Assembly (NCBI GenBank): GCA_035472475.1
Contig: DATIPA010000095.1
Coordinates: 1 to 7,617 of the forward strand
Source of the DNA: JAFAXD01 sp035472475
GTDB lineage: Bacteria; Pseudomonadota; Alphaproteobacteria; Rhizobiales; Xanthobacteraceae
Direction of reading: 5' to 3'
DNA length: 7,617 bases
How positions within the stretch are numbered: position 1 is the first letter of the stretch; every line of letters begins with the position of its first letter. A program made the position numbers and the translations under genes. The notes under the pieces were generated by a model. That model was not told the DNA's origin and did no database searches. It was given only the letters and a program-made list of their open reading frames with translations. Shown here piece after piece: positions 6,440 to 7,617 of the stretch.

Positions 6440-7300
6440 TCACGCAAGCCCGACCATGCGGCGAATGTCGGCGGAACTCGCGCCGGTCTCGCGCAGCGCC
6501 CGCAAAGCGGTGGCGCGGGTCGATTTCGACAGCTTTTGCCCGTCGGCGTCGAGTATCAGGCGGTGGTGATGGTAAATCGGTGCCGCCAGGGCGAACAACG
6601 CCTGCAGCACGCGGTGCACGCTGGTCGCGGCAAACAGATCCTGCCCGCGCACGACGTGGGTCACGCCTTGCTCGGCGTCGTCGATCACGACCGAAAGGTG
6701 ATAGCTCGTTGGCGTCTCCTTGCGCGCCAGCACGACATCGCCCCACATTTGCGGGCTTGCCGCGACCGGCGTCGTTTTTCCCCCGCAGTCGATCTCGATC
6801 CAGGACAGCGCTCCGGTGCGCGCAAGCGCCGCCGCCATGTCGAGCCGCAACGCATATGGCTCGCCTGCCTCCATGCGCCGCCGGCGTTCGACTGCCGCCA
6901 GCGAGCGCGCATCGCCGGGATAGAGCGGCGCGCCGTCGGGATCGCGCGGCCATGGCGCGTGTCCCTCGCGTTCGGCGACGAGACGCGCGATCTCACCACG
7001 CGTCTCGAAGCTCGGATAGAGGAGGCCGTCGAGCCGCCCCAGCGCGGCACGATAGTCGTCGAGGTGCGCGCTCTGGCGCCGCACCGGCTCCTCCCAGGTG
7101 ATGCCGAGCCATGCCAAGTCCTCGTAGATCGCCTGCTCGTAGTGCGGCCGGCAACGCGCCGCATCGATGTCTTCGATGCGCAGCAGGAAGCGGCCACCGG
7201 CCGCGCGCGCCATGTCGAAATTGACGAGCGCGGAGAGCGCATGGCCAAGATGCAAATAGCCGTTCGGGCTCGGCGCAAAACGGAAGACGGGAGTGGTCAT
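6440..7300 (-). CDS. gluQ: Glutamyl-Q tRNA(Asp) synthetase
   Basis: This is a truncated paralogue of glutamyl-tRNA synthetase that activates glutamate and attaches it to the queuosine base at the wobble position of tRNA(Asp), without needing the tRNA for activation. The 286-residue length and absence of an anticodon-binding domain match GluQ (YadB). Class I motifs are present: FAPSPNGYLHLGH with the HIGH-like HLGH at 17-20, LRIEDID at 40-46, VRGQDL in the active-site fold, and KLSKS at 256-260 as the KMSKS loop. The ATG at 7300 begins directly before the FRFAPSPNG strand, so the start is secure. The zinc site known in the E. coli enzyme (Cys-x-Cys, Tyr, Cys) is degenerate here: Ser97 and Glu99 replace the first two Cys, Tyr127 is kept, and Ala131 replaces the last. 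The hybrid kinase gene follows on the same strand. Confidence 0.92.
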   Translation of the reverse strand: MTTPVFRFAPSPNGYLHLGHALSALVNFDMARAAGGRFLLRIEDIDAARCRPHYEQAIYEDLAWLGITWEEPVRRQSAHLDDYRAALGRLDGLLYPSFETRGEIARLVAEREGHAPWPRDPDGAPLYPGDARSLAAVERRRRMEAGEPYALRLDMAAALARTGALSWIEIDCGGKTTPVAASPQMWGDVVLARKETPTSYHLSVVIDDAEQGVTHVVRGQDLFAATSVHRVLQALFALAAPIYHHHRLILDADGQKLSKSTRATALRALRETGASSADIRRMVGLA

Positions 7301-7412
7301 GCGCGCCCCAGCGGCTCACACGCCACAGAACGATTAGCGCCACAGATTGCTGCGGACACTGTGATAGTCTTTCCTGCCCGTCCTCTCGACAGCAGTCCAC
7401 AGCGCCCGGGTC
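7301..7412. other. Divergent intergenic region gluQ / GMC oxidoreductase
   Basis: The 112 bp between two divergent start codons must hold the promoters for both directions. I could not find a -35/-10 pair with good spacing in either direction. Visible are three copies of CCACAG (7323, 7340, 7397) and a dyad, CACAG at 7341-7345 facing CTGTG at 7359-7363 across 13 bases. This could be an operator but is short enough to be chance. Confidence 0.3.
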
Positions 7413-7617
7413 ATGAGACGATCTAAGTACGATTACATCATTGTCGGCGCCGGGTCCGCCGGTTGCACGCTGGCTAACCGGATCACCGAGGACGATGACA
7501 GCCGCGTTCTCCTGCTGGAGGCCGGCGGCTGTGATCGCGCTCCGCTCATTCACATGCCGCTTGCCTGGGGCAAGATCCTTTTGGATCGGCGCCACGACTG
7601 GGGTTACGACATCGAGC
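7413..7617 (+). CDS. GMC-family FAD-dependent oxidoreductase, N-terminal part (runs off the window)
   Basis: The ATG at 7413 opens a frame that reads to the window edge, giving 68 residues. It begins with the FAD-binding Rossmann segment of glucose-methanol-choline oxidoreductases: YDYIIVGAGSAGCTLANRI with G12-x-G14-x-x-G17, then VLLLEAGG, where Glu36 would bind the FAD ribose. Continuing text (PLIHMPLAWGKILLDRRHDWGYDIE) fits the choline dehydrogenase/alcohol dehydrogenase branch, in which the mid-segment resembles the (P)xxWxY flavin-proximal region. The substrate cannot be told from this fragment; BetA-like proteins act on many alcohols. The gene is divergent from gluQ across a 112-bp gap. 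The Shine-Dalgarno is weak. Confidence 0.85.
   Translation, partial: MRRSKYDYIIVGAGSAGCTLANRITEDDDSRVLLLEAGGCDRAPLIHMPLAWGKILLDRRHDWGYDIE

Noticed and set aside
6391..6447. N-terminal extension of the kinase from the TTG at 6447
   Set aside because: The extra 19 residues show no signal peptide or helix, the start codon is TTG inside the gluQ end, and the ATG at 6390 has a better ribosome site. Translational coupling keeps it possible but less likely.
5798..7426. A 542-codon open frame on the plus strand opposite the kinase and gluQ
   Set aside because: It is antisense to two well-supported genes, its product is Arg/Ala/Ser-rich without motifs, and it runs across the gluQ promoter into the start of the GMC gene.

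Overview
The window looks like chromosomal DNA of a high-GC alphaproteobacterium, probably of the order Hyphomicrobiales (Bradyrhizobium/Rhodoplanes-like). This is judged from the type of Crp/Fnr C-terminus, the ethylmalonyl-CoA mutase, the WTGFY-type small outer-membrane barrel and the base composition. No database search was possible, so the taxonomic call is an inference.

Left part (1-1921): the window opens inside the last ~53 codons of a Crp/Fnr-family regulator (+). About 40 bp after its stop lies an apparently complete IS1380-family insertion sequence. It has imperfect 16-bp terminal inverted repeats (201-216 and 1837-1852) and one intact DDE transposase with a perfect Y-R-E-K signature.

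Centre (1922-4102, +): a single open frame begins with the first ~43 residues of a GlsB/YeaQ/YmgE-type small membrane protein, preceded by a very good Shine-Dalgarno. It runs in frame through a 21-residue linker into a full-length B12-dependent ethylmalonyl-CoA mutase (ecm/meaA), an enzyme of the ethylmalonyl-CoA pathway of acetyl-CoA assimilation. Either glsB was truncated by a deletion that left it abutting ecm, or the cell makes a membrane-anchored mutase. This is the most unusual structure in the window.

Right part (4103-7617): a secreted 8-stranded-type outer membrane beta-barrel protein (+) ends at a clean intrinsic terminator (5148-5172). Converging on it from the minus strand is a two-gene unit: gluQ (glutamyl-Q tRNA(Asp) synthetase) followed by a soluble hybrid histidine kinase. 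The kinase's receiver domain has Asn where the phosphorylated Asp should be, and the GluQ protein lacks the three zinc-binding cysteines known from the E. coli enzyme. Divergent from gluQ is the 5' end of a GMC-family FAD oxidoreductase, cut by the window edge.

The genes do not form one obvious pathway; this is ordinary chromosome with one mobile element and one gene-fusion event. I see no CRISPR array, tRNA, rRNA or phage module. No stretch longer than 300 bases lacks a gene or an insertion-sequence assignment.
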